A program made the translations under genes and the position numbers. DNA of 64,000 nucleotides from Beggiatoa alba B18LD (lineage in GTDB: Bacteria > Pseudomonadota > Gammaproteobacteria > Beggiatoales > Beggiatoaceae): contig NZ_JH600070.1 of NCBI RefSeq assembly GCF_000245015.1, positions 3,492,684 through 3,556,683 of the forward strand. Direction: 5' to 3'. The notes beneath the pieces are model-generated. The model was given only the letters and a program-made list of their open reading frames with translations, made no database searches and had not been told where the DNA came from. Below, one piece after another: positions 29,968-38,793 of the stretch. Each line of letters starts with the position of its first letter. The first letter of the stretch is position 1.

Positions 29968-31800
29968 ATGATGAATACGACCGACTTATCAGATATTCCT
30001 TCTATTGCCTTATTACCGTTACCTGTTGCTAATCAGATTGCTGCGGGTGAGGTGATTGAGCGACCTGCGTCTGTGGTTAAAGAGTTATTAGAAAACAGTG
30101 TGGATGCAGGGGCTGACCATATTGATATAGAGATAGAAAAAGGTGGCGTTGGTTTAATTCGTATTCGTGATAATGGGTGTGGGATTCGTGCGACTGAATT
30201 AGAACTGGCAGTGAGTCGTCATGCAACCAATAAAATTAGAACCTTAACCGATTTAGAGCAATTGCATAGTTTAGGGTTTCGTGGAGAAGCACTTGCGAGT
30301 ATTGCGTCAGTCTCACAATTTGCAATGCATTCTCGTTTTTATAGTGCAGAACATGGCTATAGTTTATTGCTCAATACGTTTAGTCAAATACCAACAATAG
30401 AACCCGTTCCCCATCCTGTCGGCACAACGGTTGAAGTGCGCGAATTGTTTTATAACACGCCTGCTCGTCGTAAATTTCTACGCGCTGAAAAAACAGAATT
30501 TGGGCATATTCAAGAAGTCGTAAAACGCCTTGCATTGAGTCGCTTTAACGTCAGCTTTACCCTGCAACATCATGCTAAAACGGTACTTACCTTAAAAAAA
30601 ACGACCGATGAAGCCAGCCGTTTATTGCGTATTGGGCAATTATGCGGGACTGAATTCATGCAAAACGCCTTAACCGTGCAATATGAAAACCAGATGATTC
30701 GTTTATCAGGCTGGATAAGTCCGCCCAGTTATGCACGGGGACAAGCTGACCAGCAATATTTTTTTGTAAATGGGCGGGTTGTGCGGGATAAATTGGTGAG
30801 TCATGCCATTCGCGCTGCTTATCAAGATGTGCTTTACAGTGGACGACACCCTTGTTACGTTTTATATTTGGAAATAGCCCCACATGAAGTCGATGTGAAT
30901 GTTCATCCAACGAAACATGAAGTGCGTTTTGTGCAACAAGGTTGGATACATCATTTTTTAGCCAGCAGTTTGCAACAAACCTTAGGGCAAACACGCCCGA
31001 GTAATTCCGTGAATATTGCTGACCATTTAGACAATACGGCAACAACATTTGCACGTCCACATTTAGATAATCGCCCTTCTCCCCAGTATCAGCCAGCCTT
31101 AGCAATTGCGCCTACCCCCGAATTGACTGTACAAGAAAGCCAACAGTTTTATCAGGTTTTGCATCAAGCTAAACTGCAAACAACAACAGAGACCCAAGCC
31201 CCTCCCGAGTCAGTAATTCCCCCTTTAGGCTATGCAAGAGCACAGTTACATGGGATTTTTATTATTGCGGAGAATGCACAGGGGCTTGTGTTAGTGGATA
31301 TGCACGCAGCCCATGAGCGAATCACTTATGAACGCATGAAAACTGCATGGGAAACACACCGTTTAACAGCACAATATTTATTAGTCCCTGTTACCGTTTT
31401 CATCAGTGAAACCGATGCAGACCAATTGGATACTTTTCATGAAACCCTATTGCGTTTAGGCTTTGAAATCACACGTGCAGGACGGGAAAGTTTATTAGTA
31501 CGTCAAGTACCGCAACTCTTGATACAAGCGGATATTGCGTTATTGGTACAAGCATTACTCAGTGATTTAATTCGTTTTGGTAGCAGTGCGGTTTTAGATA
31601 CGCACATTCATGAGATTTTTGCCACAATGGCATGTCATCATTCAGTACGTGCTAATCGTCAACTGAGTTTAAGCGAAATGAACGCATTATTACGTGATAT
31701 GGAAGCCACTGAACGCAGTAATCAATGTAATCATGGTCGCCCAACATGGGTACAATTGAGTTTAAAAGAATTAGACAGTTTATTTTTACGCGGGCGGTAA
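29968..31800 (+). CDS. mutL: DNA mismatch repair protein MutL (endonuclease type)
   Basis: 610 aa GHKL ATPase. Motifs: ANQIAAGEVIERPASVVKEL, DNGCGI, RGEALASIASV. The C-terminal half carries DMHAAHERITYE, fitting the endonuclease motif DxHA(X)2E(X)4E, as well as ACHHSVRANRQLS and CNHGRPTW, the other metal-site motifs. MutL of MutH-lacking bacteria nicks the new strand itself; the enterobacterial type lacks these motifs. The frame is intact. The 3' end overlaps the convergent nucleotidyltransferase gene by 15 bases. Confidence 0.96.
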   Translation: MMNTTDLSDIPSIALLPLPVANQIAAGEVIERPASVVKELLENSVDAGADHIDIEIEKGGVGLIRIRDNGCGIRATELELAVSRHATNKIRTLTDLEQLHSLGFRGEALASIASVSQFAMHSRFYSAEHGYSLLLNTFSQIPTIEPVPHPVGTTVEVRELFYNTPARRKFLRAEKTEFGHIQEVVKRLALSRFNVSFTLQHHAKTVLTLKKTTDEASRLLRIGQLCGTEFMQNALTVQYENQMIRLSGWISPPSYARGQADQQYFFVNGRVVRDKLVSHAIRAAYQDVLYSGRHPCYVLYLEIAPHEVDVNVHPTKHEVRFVQQGWIHHFLASSLQQTLGQTRPSNSVNIADHLDNTATTFARPHLDNRPSPQYQPALAIAPTPELTVQESQQFYQVLHQAKLQTTTETQAPPESVIPPLGYARAQLHGIFIIAENAQGLVLVDMHAAHERITYERMKTAWETHRLTAQYLLVPVTVFISETDADQLDTFHETLLRLGFEITRAGRESLLVRQVPQLLIQADIALLVQALLSDLIRFGSSAVLDTHIHEIFATMACHHSVRANRQLSLSEMNALLRDMEATERSNQCNHGRPTWVQLSLKELDSLFLRGR

Positions 31801-32358
31801 ATCATCAATCGTATCAATATCCTGTAAAATGCCTTTATCATCACCATGTAAGGGTAGCAGTGTTGTTATATGGGCTTCAATAATTGCCCGCGCACCGCTA
31901 TCCCCTGTTAATTGACTGAGTGGCGTATAAAATTGATGAGCAAACCCAACAGGATGCCCACGTTTCCCACGATAATAGGGGGCAACTAAGGCAACACCAT
32001 TTTCTAAATGTGTCACTAAACGTTGGATTGTTTGTGCTTGAATAAAAGGCATGTCAGCTAAGGCGACTAACCATGCATCAGCCGTTGCACTGGCTTGTAC
32101 GCCACACGCTAAACTGTGTCCCATGCCAAGCGTTGACGCTTCACAAATGACATAAGTATAACCTGCTATTGTTAATAATCTTTGTAATTCAATATCATCA
32201 GGACGTACAACAACCAATAATTGTTTAACCCATGGTTGCAATATTTGCGCACTGGCTAATATCAAGGGCAGTTGTTGTTGCGGCAGAATATGACGTAATT
32301 TGGGACTACCAAAGCGTTGGCTTTGACCAGCGGCTAACAGAATACCTGTAATATGCAT
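31786..32358 (-). CDS. MobA/MocA-like nucleotidyltransferase
   Basis: 190 aa. The N-terminal GILLAAGQSQRFGSPK nucleotide-binding loop, LVALADMPFIQAQTI with the metal-binding Asp, and GKRGHPVGFAHQFY are those of the MobA-like NTP-transferase family, closest in layout to MocA (molybdopterin cytidylyltransferase). The exact substrate cannot be told; no molybdoenzyme gene is nearby. Confidence 0.8.
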   Translation of the reverse strand: MHITGILLAAGQSQRFGSPKLRHILPQQQLPLILASAQILQPWVKQLLVVVRPDDIELQRLLTIAGYTYVICEASTLGMGHSLACGVQASATADAWLVALADMPFIQAQTIQRLVTHLENGVALVAPYYRGKRGHPVGFAHQFYTPLSQLTGDSGARAIIEAHITTLLPLHGDDKGILQDIDTIDDLPPA

Positions 32359-32415
32359 AGTAAAGATGCGAGAGAATAAAAGCCGTTAATAAGCAGTTAT
32401 AATGAGGAGATTGAG

Positions 32416-32727
32416 ATGTTAAAACAAGTCATTGCCAGCGGTGTGTTACTCGCATTATCTTTTCAGAGCTGGGCAGAAGAGAATACTTGTCAATATGCGG
32501 GGATTACTTTGCATGGCAAGGTTAAAAAGGTTGATAGCTTTCCTGATATTAAAATTCAGGTGGTGACATCTTTCCCTGATTTACGGGTACAAGTTGTACA
32601 AAGTTTTCCTGATAATTGCGGTCAATGGCAATGGGTTGATAGCTTTCCTGATTTTACTGTGCAATTTGTTGACAGTTTCCCCCAATTAAAAATCCAATAT
32701 GTTGATGCATTTTCAGGTAAACCGTAA
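32416..32727 (+). CDS. Small exported FPD-repeat protein
   Basis: 103 aa with a signal peptide (MLKQVIASGVLLALSFQSWA) and strong ribosome binding site GAGGAG (32403-32408). The ~80-residue mature protein is built of about six short repeats of ~11 residues, VDSFPDIKIQVV-like, with a central NCGQWQW break and two Cys that could pair. Each repeat would be one short beta strand and turn. From memory this resembles a small bacterial family annotated as the 7(1) septoil-knot domain; that match was not checked. Function unknown. Confidence 0.75.
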   Translation: MLKQVIASGVLLALSFQSWAEENTCQYAGITLHGKVKKVDSFPDIKIQVVTSFPDLRVQVVQSFPDNCGQWQWVDSFPDFTVQFVDSFPQLKIQYVDAFSGKP

Positions 32728-32742
32728 GGCAATCAGGCTACT

Positions 32743-33228
32743 TTAACGGGCTAGTAATAGCGGTAAAGATTTTTTAATCAACCCTTCTAAATAGGCAACA
32801 TCTGGTAACCACGCGCTTTCTAAGCGTTCATTATCAGCAAGTTGAATACCATAGACTAAACCTTTACGTTTTTCTTCGTAAGGATTTAATAAATTTTCAG
32901 GTTTAATAGACAACGCTTGAGGAATATCTGTTGCGAGAAAGGCATAGAAAGGCAACATTTGTGGCGCTTCTAGCCCATACAGTACAACAATACGATAGTT
33001 TTCAGATAAATCAATAGCGGGTAACGACAACGCCGTATTAATGGAAAGAACAGGTACTTTTTGCTCACGCCATAACACAGTTCCTAATAACCAATCGGGT
33101 TGCGTTTCTGCAACAGGGGTTGGGTTAGTATAGGGCGTTACTTCAGCAACTAATGTGCTTGGTAATAAAAAATTACCACTACTAATAGGTATGAGTAAAC
33201 TGCGTACAACATTTTCATTCAGTGACAT
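32743..33228 (-). CDS. chpC: CheW-like protein (ChpC position)
   Basis: 161 aa CheW-like fold (LLIPISSGNFLLPSTLVAEV, DWLLGTVLWREQKVPVLSI). CheW-type proteins couple receptors to the histidine kinase. It is the last gene of the pil-chp cluster, 22 bases after the ChpA kinase gene, the place of chpC in Pseudomonas. Identity as ChpC rests on position and fold. Confidence 0.75.
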   Translation of the reverse strand: MSLNENVVRSLLIPISSGNFLLPSTLVAEVTPYTNPTPVAETQPDWLLGTVLWREQKVPVLSINTALSLPAIDLSENYRIVVLYGLEAPQMLPFYAFLATDIPQALSIKPENLLNPYEEKRKGLVYGIQLADNERLESAWLPDVAYLEGLIKKSLPLLLAR

Positions 33229-33250
33229 ATATTGTTCTCCAGTTTACCTA

Positions 33251-36200
33251 TCAATGCGTAATATTGGCTGTTGCCATCGATTCGGCTAACAAAGTATTGA
33301 TATTATCCAATAACTCCGTTTCATTAAACGGCTTGCCTAAATAACGGTTAATACCAATTTTTTCCGCACGATCACGATGTTTTGTCCCTGTGCGTGAAGT
33401 AATCATGATAATTGGGATATGTTTCCACGTAGGATTATTCCGAACTTGTGTGGCTAATTCATAACCATCCATACGGGGCATTTCCACATCTAACAACATC
33501 AAATCAGGGGTATGTTCCTGCAATTGTGCAATGGCATCCACCCCATCTTTTGCGGTTAATACTTCCATTCCTTGTCGTTTTAATAAACGTGCGGTCACTT
33601 TACGAACCGTGATAGAGTCATCAACCACCATGATAGTTTTCACTGTCACAGGTTTCTCTTCAATGACAGGCTCTACAACTTTTTGTTGTTGCTCGTATTG
33701 TGGCGTTGTATCTGCACGTGTAATTGTTGGAATATCTAAAATGAGCACAACACGTCCATCACCAAGAATTGTTGCACCTGCAATCCAGCGGATTGTACCA
33801 ATCTGAATCCCGACAGATTTCACAACGATTTCTTTACTTCCTTCAATTCCATCAACCAATAACGCAATACGACGATCACCTGTACGAACCAGTAACATAG
33901 GCACTAAGCTAGAGTCAATTGAAGCATTTCTACCAATGCCTAACAATTCCCCTAAATGGAAAACACGGTAATTATTATCCATATACTTGTAATAATGCAG
34001 TTCATCGGCGTTATGCAGTACTTCTTGACGAGGTGCACGCATGACGGCATCAACATGGTTTAAAGGTACTGCCATCGTTTCTTCCCCAACATGTACCATT
34101 AATGCTTGAGTAATGGTTAATGATAAGGGTAAACGAATCTCAAAAAGCGTACCTTCCCCTGTTTTAGAATGGATTTGTAAACTGCCGCCCAGTTGTTTAA
34201 TTTCTGTACTGACTACATCCATACCAACACCGCGTCCAGAGACTTGAGTGATTTTCGTCGCAGTACTAAAAGAAGGTTCTAAAATAAACTGCATTAACTC
34301 TTGATCGCTGATGACTGTACCCTGTTGTATCATCTTACGTTCTTCCGCTTTTTTGCGGATAGCAGGTAAATTTAAGCCTGCGCCATCATCAGATACTTTA
34401 ACAATAAGTTCAGCACCTTCACGGGATATATCGATAATAATTGTTGCATTCGGTGATTTGCCAAGCTGTTGACGAATTTGCGGTTCTTCTACACCATGTC
34501 CAATTGCGTTACGTAACATATGCTCTAAAGGGGCAACAACACGATTTAAAACAGTTCTTTCAAACTCGATACTTTCCCCTTTAATCTGGAACTCTACTTG
34601 TTTACGTAATTCACGCGCGGTTAAACGGGCAATACGTTGTAGTCTTGGAGAAATTCTTGAAAATGGCACCATGCGAGTGCGCAAAATTCCTTCTTGTAAT
34701 TCAGCACCAATACGACTTTGTTGAATTAATAACGCATCACTTTGACGTGCAAGAATTTTTAACGCATCTTGAATATTAAACAAGTCGTTAATGGTTTCCA
34801 TTAAGCTACGCGATAATTGTTGTAAAACAGAGAAGCGATCTAACTCTAACGGATCGAACTCTTCATCGTCTTGCATTTCATCAGAATAATGGGAAATAAT
34901 TTGTGCTTCGGTTTCAATTTCTAAACGACGTAACTGATCACGTAGCCGCGCAACAGTCTGTTCCATTTCAGATAGGTTATTCTTGACCGCGCCCTGTTGC
35001 TGTTCCATATGTGCACGGGAAATGGAAAGTTCACCTGCTAAATTAGTGAGTTTATCGATTAACGTGACACGCACCCGAATACGATCTTCACCGTTTTCGG
35101 TCATTTCTGATTCACGTTCAGCACGCTCCGCTTTTTCTTCTTCTTCCGCTGTGAGGGCATCAGCTGGTTTTTGAGTGGAGCTTGTTTCGACGGTTGGTGT
35201 TGCTGTCGTGGTTAGTGGAGGCATTGGTATCGTTGTTGCGACAGTGTGCTCTTCTTCATCAGAGCCGACTGCATCCTGAATTTGACTAATTAAATCAACA
35301 GGCATGTCCAATGCGACACCAGAACGAACCGCTTCCAACATTGCAGCTAACTCATCTACACTGTTTTGTACAATTTCTTGTAATTTAGGGTTAGATTGCG
35401 CATTTCCCTCAACAATCCGCGTTAATACAGACTCTAAATGATGGCTTAAATCGCCCATTGGAACAATGCCAACCATCCGTGCTCCACCCTTTAAGGTGTG
35501 CAGTTCGCGTTGTAATTCTTTTAATAATTGCAAATTATTGGGAGCTGTTTTCCAACGCTCAATTAAACTCTGTGTATTTTCTAGTATTTCCTCAGCTTCT
35601 TCGAGGAAAATAGCCATAAATTCATCAGTCGCTTCTGTTGTCTCAGGTACAAATCCGATGTTGTTCGTGTTGGCAACACTTGTTTCTGAAGCGACTAAAG
35701 GCGGTAATGCTTTAATTGCAATTTGGGCTTTTTGTAATAGATTTTTTTGCTGTGTTGGTTCTACAGTATCATTATTAACTAATATTTCAATGAGTTGTTT
35801 AGCCTCTTCGAAAATTTTTAACCCTTCTAAGGATAAAGGTAATTTTCGTTCTGCTAAGGCACGCGCATAAGTTTCCATGGGTGCTGCAATATCAGAAATA
35901 CTCGTTACATCAACACTACGTGAACTACCATTTAAGGTATGAAAAGCGCGAATAACATCCTGTTCAATGGGCGCGTTCAAATTAGCTCTATGAAAAGCTA
36001 GGGAGTCCGTTAGTGTTGTTAAATGCGTGATGGCTTCATTTTTAAAAATATTGAAGAGAATAGGGTCTATTGTTTCTGTATCTTCTAGCTCTAGAAAATG
36101 TTTATCCTCTTCTTCAATTTCAATCGCGGTATGATGGGCAACTCTATCAGCTAATAATGCTTGTTCTGCAAGTCGTTCTTCTTCATCTTCCGTTAGTTGA

Positions 36201-36961
36201 GATATATCACCCATCATCTCTAAGGAGAGATCAGCGGGCAAATCAGCAAGTTCATCACGCATTGCTAATTCATCATCGATACTTTCTAAAGCGGGTAATT
36301 CTTCTAAACTTTCTGTTGCTAATGGTTCGTCAGTAGGCAAATCAGCAAGTTCATCACTCATTGCTAATTCGTCATCAACACTTTCTAAAGCGGGTAATTC
36401 TTCTAAATTTTCTGTTGCTAATGATTCGTCAGCAGAACCTTCTAATATATTGACGGATTCTTTAATATCTGTAGTGATGGTTTCATTAATAGCAGAAGGT
36501 TTAGTACTTGTGTCAGCTTCAAACTCGCCTAATTCCTTACCCTTTGTTTGGGTAAGATATTCTGTTTGAGAAATAAGCACTAAAGTCTTATGTGAGGGGG
36601 GCATTGTATTGCTAAATTGCTCTACAAGTTCAGGTAGCACCGCTTGTGCTTGGGCTATTAGGTTAAAAACCTTTTCGTTAGGCGCAAAAGTATTATCCAG
36701 TAAGCGATTTAACATATTTTCAAATCGCCATCCTAATTCGCCAATAATGGTAGCACCTACTAAACGCCCGCTCCCTTTTAAGGTGTGGAAATTACGTCTT
36801 AACGTTTTTAAGGATTCTGTATCGCTGGGATCTGAACGCCACGCATCAAAGCTGGTCTCAATCTCTCCAAGCACTTCGCCCACTTCTTCAACAAAAATCT
36901 CAAGAATTTCTTCATCGACTTCGGTTGATGGCGTTTGTTCTGGAATTTCAATCAGTTTCAT
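33251..36961 (-). CDS. chpA: ChpA-like hybrid histidine kinase (kinase half)
   Basis: 1236 aa from ATG 36961 (MKLIEIPEQTP); an upstream TTG at 37012 lies inside a hairpin and is less likely. Domains in order: Hpt (RRNFHTLKGSGRLVGA), acidic linker with a duplicated 33-residue unit, Hpt-like with Asn for Lys (IRAFHTLNGSSR), Hpt (RELHTLKGGARMVGI), CheA dimerisation region, HATPase (RNAIGHGVEE, VSDDGAGL, GRGVGMDVV), CheW-like domain, and a receiver (MVVDDSITVRK, LLDVEMPRMDG, MITSRTG, GKPFN). It should phosphorylate PilG and PilH to control type IV pili. The N-terminal Hpt part found in Pseudomonas ChpA is encoded separately upstream. Confidence 0.92.
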   Translation of the reverse strand: MKLIEIPEQTPSTEVDEEILEIFVEEVGEVLGEIETSFDAWRSDPSDTESLKTLRRNFHTLKGSGRLVGATIIGELGWRFENMLNRLLDNTFAPNEKVFNLIAQAQAVLPELVEQFSNTMPPSHKTLVLISQTEYLTQTKGKELGEFEADTSTKPSAINETITTDIKESVNILEGSADESLATENLEELPALESVDDELAMSDELADLPTDEPLATESLEELPALESIDDELAMRDELADLPADLSLEMMGDISQLTEDEEERLAEQALLADRVAHHTAIEIEEEDKHFLELEDTETIDPILFNIFKNEAITHLTTLTDSLAFHRANLNAPIEQDVIRAFHTLNGSSRSVDVTSISDIAAPMETYARALAERKLPLSLEGLKIFEEAKQLIEILVNNDTVEPTQQKNLLQKAQIAIKALPPLVASETSVANTNNIGFVPETTEATDEFMAIFLEEAEEILENTQSLIERWKTAPNNLQLLKELQRELHTLKGGARMVGIVPMGDLSHHLESVLTRIVEGNAQSNPKLQEIVQNSVDELAAMLEAVRSGVALDMPVDLISQIQDAVGSDEEEHTVATTIPMPPLTTTATPTVETSSTQKPADALTAEEEEKAERAERESEMTENGEDRIRVRVTLIDKLTNLAGELSISRAHMEQQQGAVKNNLSEMEQTVARLRDQLRRLEIETEAQIISHYSDEMQDDEEFDPLELDRFSVLQQLSRSLMETINDLFNIQDALKILARQSDALLIQQSRIGAELQEGILRTRMVPFSRISPRLQRIARLTARELRKQVEFQIKGESIEFERTVLNRVVAPLEHMLRNAIGHGVEEPQIRQQLGKSPNATIIIDISREGAELIVKVSDDGAGLNLPAIRKKAEERKMIQQGTVISDQELMQFILEPSFSTATKITQVSGRGVGMDVVSTEIKQLGGSLQIHSKTGEGTLFEIRLPLSLTITQALMVHVGEETMAVPLNHVDAVMRAPRQEVLHNADELHYYKYMDNNYRVFHLGELLGIGRNASIDSSLVPMLLVRTGDRRIALLVDGIEGSKEIVVKSVGIQIGTIRWIAGATILGDGRVVLILDIPTITRADTTPQYEQQQKVVEPVIEEKPVTVKTIMVVDDSITVRKVTARLLKRQGMEVLTAKDGVDAIAQLQEHTPDLMLLDVEMPRMDGYELATQVRNNPTWKHIPIIMITSRTGTKHRDRAEKIGINRYLGKPFNETELLDNINTLLAESMATANITH
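36238..36435 (-). repeat. 99-bp tandem duplication inside chpA
   Basis: Two in-frame copies of a 99-bp unit (33 residues) encode LEELPALESVDDELAMSDEL-like acidic sequence in the linker between the first and second Hpt domains. The copies differ at only a few bases, so the duplication looks recent. Confidence 0.75.
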
Positions 36962-37007
36962 GTCAGTCAGTAACCAGTTAGCAATGGGAGAAATACACTG
37001 TGCCGTA

Positions 37008-37042
37008 CACAATAAGAGAGTTAGTCATGCTCTCTTATTGTG
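37008..37042 (-). promoter_or_regulatory. Perfect hairpin between the two chpA halves
   Basis: CACAATAAGAGAG and CTCTCTTATTGTG form a 13-bp perfect stem with a 9-base loop. It lies 5 bases past the stop of the Hpt gene and ends 46 bases before the chosen kinase-gene ATG. No T run follows, so it is more likely an RNA-stability or translation element than a terminator. Confidence 0.6.
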
Positions 37043-37047
37043 ATAAT

Positions 37048-38727
37048 TCATTGTTTCACCAGCACACTGAGGCGTTGTTGCGTCATGTCCAGAATATGCT
37101 TCGCGTCCATTGGATTACCCGCGAGTGTATCTAAATAGAGTTCTATGCTTAAAAGCGCGTCGGCTAATGCTTTTAACTGTTCTTCAGGTGGAACAATACT
37201 TTCTTTGATAAAGGTTTTGACAATGTAGTTGTTGCAATACGCTAATAATTTCGCTGCACGTTCATGCGACATCAGTGCTAAGAATCCTTGAACTTGTTTC
37301 AAGCGTTCAGGAACTTCCATTAACGCTTCATCCTGCGTTTTATTATCTATGAACGTAACAATAGGGTGAATTACTTGATTTAAATCTGTTTTTGCTTCAT
37401 TTACTGCAACACTTAAGACAATACCAAATTGGGGTGTTTCTGCAAATTCAGTATCTGGACTTTGTTGTAAACGTTGGCGTGCATGCACACCTTGTACTGC
37501 TAAGATATCTAATGCGGAATCTGTTTTTAACAATGCGTTCGCAATTTCTAACATTGTTGTCAAGTTTGCAGGGCGGCGTTCTTCACAAATTTCTTGAATA
37601 ATAGCTGCTTGTGCTAACATGGACTTGCGCTGTACCATAAGCCCTAATAGCCCTAAGGTATTAGCCATATCGCGTAACATACTGACAAGTGGCGTTAACT
37701 CAGAAACAGAGGGGTTATCCGCACGGTTAAAAATATCTAATGTTTCTTCTATACGAGCAAAATCATCCCTAATGAGCTTAACAACTATTTTAATTAATTC
37801 TATGTCAGGTCCTGAGAAAATCAGACGTGTTGCTTGTAGCACATTTTCTGTCGGTAAATAGTCTGCAAGATTAAATGTTGTTTTTACAGCAGTAATCTGT
37901 TTACCCGCAGAACGAGCTTGTGCCGCAAAATACAGTAAATTCACAAGTAAAGGCTTAGGCGGTGTAAGACGTAACGCAGCATTGCCATGATCAACCATTT
38001 GTTTTAACAAACCATCTAGTTGCTTAAAAGCTGTAATGAGGTTGTTATTGAGTGCAAGCCCTTTTTGTAATAAGGCTTCTAATACCCCTTCAGTGATCCA
38101 CCATACTTTATTTAACGGAGCATTGCCCGTAATTTGCTGCATCTTTTGCATAACACCATAAAGCAATTTTAATGCCTCAGCAGGTTGTTGAGGTGCTTTT
38201 AATAGTGCCATCAATGCTTTTTGATAAGCTGCCCGCATTTGGTTGACATAGGGTTTAAATTTGTCATCAGGTAGTTTCGGTGCATTTGCAACAGCTGGTA
38301 ATGCAACGGAGACATCAGGCGTAAATAAAGTGACAGCTGATAAAATAGGTTGTTGGCGTAATGCACGCAATTCATTCAGTAATGGTAATAATGCCAGTGG
38401 CATGTCGCGTTGAATAATTGCCAAATGATCCAAGTAGTTTGGTAACTGAACGAGCCCACGCATTAAAATGTCATAGGTTTTTTCACTATTCTCAATTTTT
38501 CCAATCAATAGCGTTTTAATGGTTAATTCTAAATCTTGTACTAATAATCCAGCAGTCTGAAGTTCTAACATATTGAGTACCCCACGAATTTCATGCAGCC
38601 ACACAATACATTGTTGTAATGGGGCTTTATCGTTGGGGTTTTCAACGAATTGTTCTAGTGCCTGCCGTGTTTGTTTCAGGCTCTCATCAATCGTTACTTT
38701 CACCCAAGTGAGGGCTGAATGTCTCAT
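37048..38727 (-). CDS. Hpt-domain protein, separate N-terminal half of ChpA
   Basis: 559 aa, all helical. An Hpt-like motif is visible near the N-terminus (CIVWLHEIRGVLNMLEL, His near 46, with Arg for the usual Lys). Further helical bundles (LKLLYGVMQKMQQITG, LVSMLRDMANTLGLLGL, LSHERAAKLLAYCNNY) resemble the N-terminal Hpt and FimL-like regions of Pseudomonas ChpA. It sits between pilJ and the kinase gene, the place of the ChpA N-terminus, so it is inferred to be the other half of a split ChpA. Confidence 0.75.
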   Translation of the reverse strand: MRHSALTWVKVTIDESLKQTRQALEQFVENPNDKAPLQQCIVWLHEIRGVLNMLELQTAGLLVQDLELTIKTLLIGKIENSEKTYDILMRGLVQLPNYLDHLAIIQRDMPLALLPLLNELRALRQQPILSAVTLFTPDVSVALPAVANAPKLPDDKFKPYVNQMRAAYQKALMALLKAPQQPAEALKLLYGVMQKMQQITGNAPLNKVWWITEGVLEALLQKGLALNNNLITAFKQLDGLLKQMVDHGNAALRLTPPKPLLVNLLYFAAQARSAGKQITAVKTTFNLADYLPTENVLQATRLIFSGPDIELIKIVVKLIRDDFARIEETLDIFNRADNPSVSELTPLVSMLRDMANTLGLLGLMVQRKSMLAQAAIIQEICEERRPANLTTMLEIANALLKTDSALDILAVQGVHARQRLQQSPDTEFAETPQFGIVLSVAVNEAKTDLNQVIHPIVTFIDNKTQDEALMEVPERLKQVQGFLALMSHERAAKLLAYCNNYIVKTFIKESIVPPEEQLKALADALLSIELYLDTLAGNPMDAKHILDMTQQRLSVLVKQ

Positions 38728-38793
38728 TTCAGTTACCAGTTATTTATGAATAGAGAGAGAATAGTGAGCAATGAATCATCTTAAAAACACAGA

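Noticed and set aside
35466-35870. Plus-strand ORF of 134 codons opposite chpA
   Set aside because: Antisense shadow of the conserved Hpt and linker region; no ribosome binding site or recognised domain.
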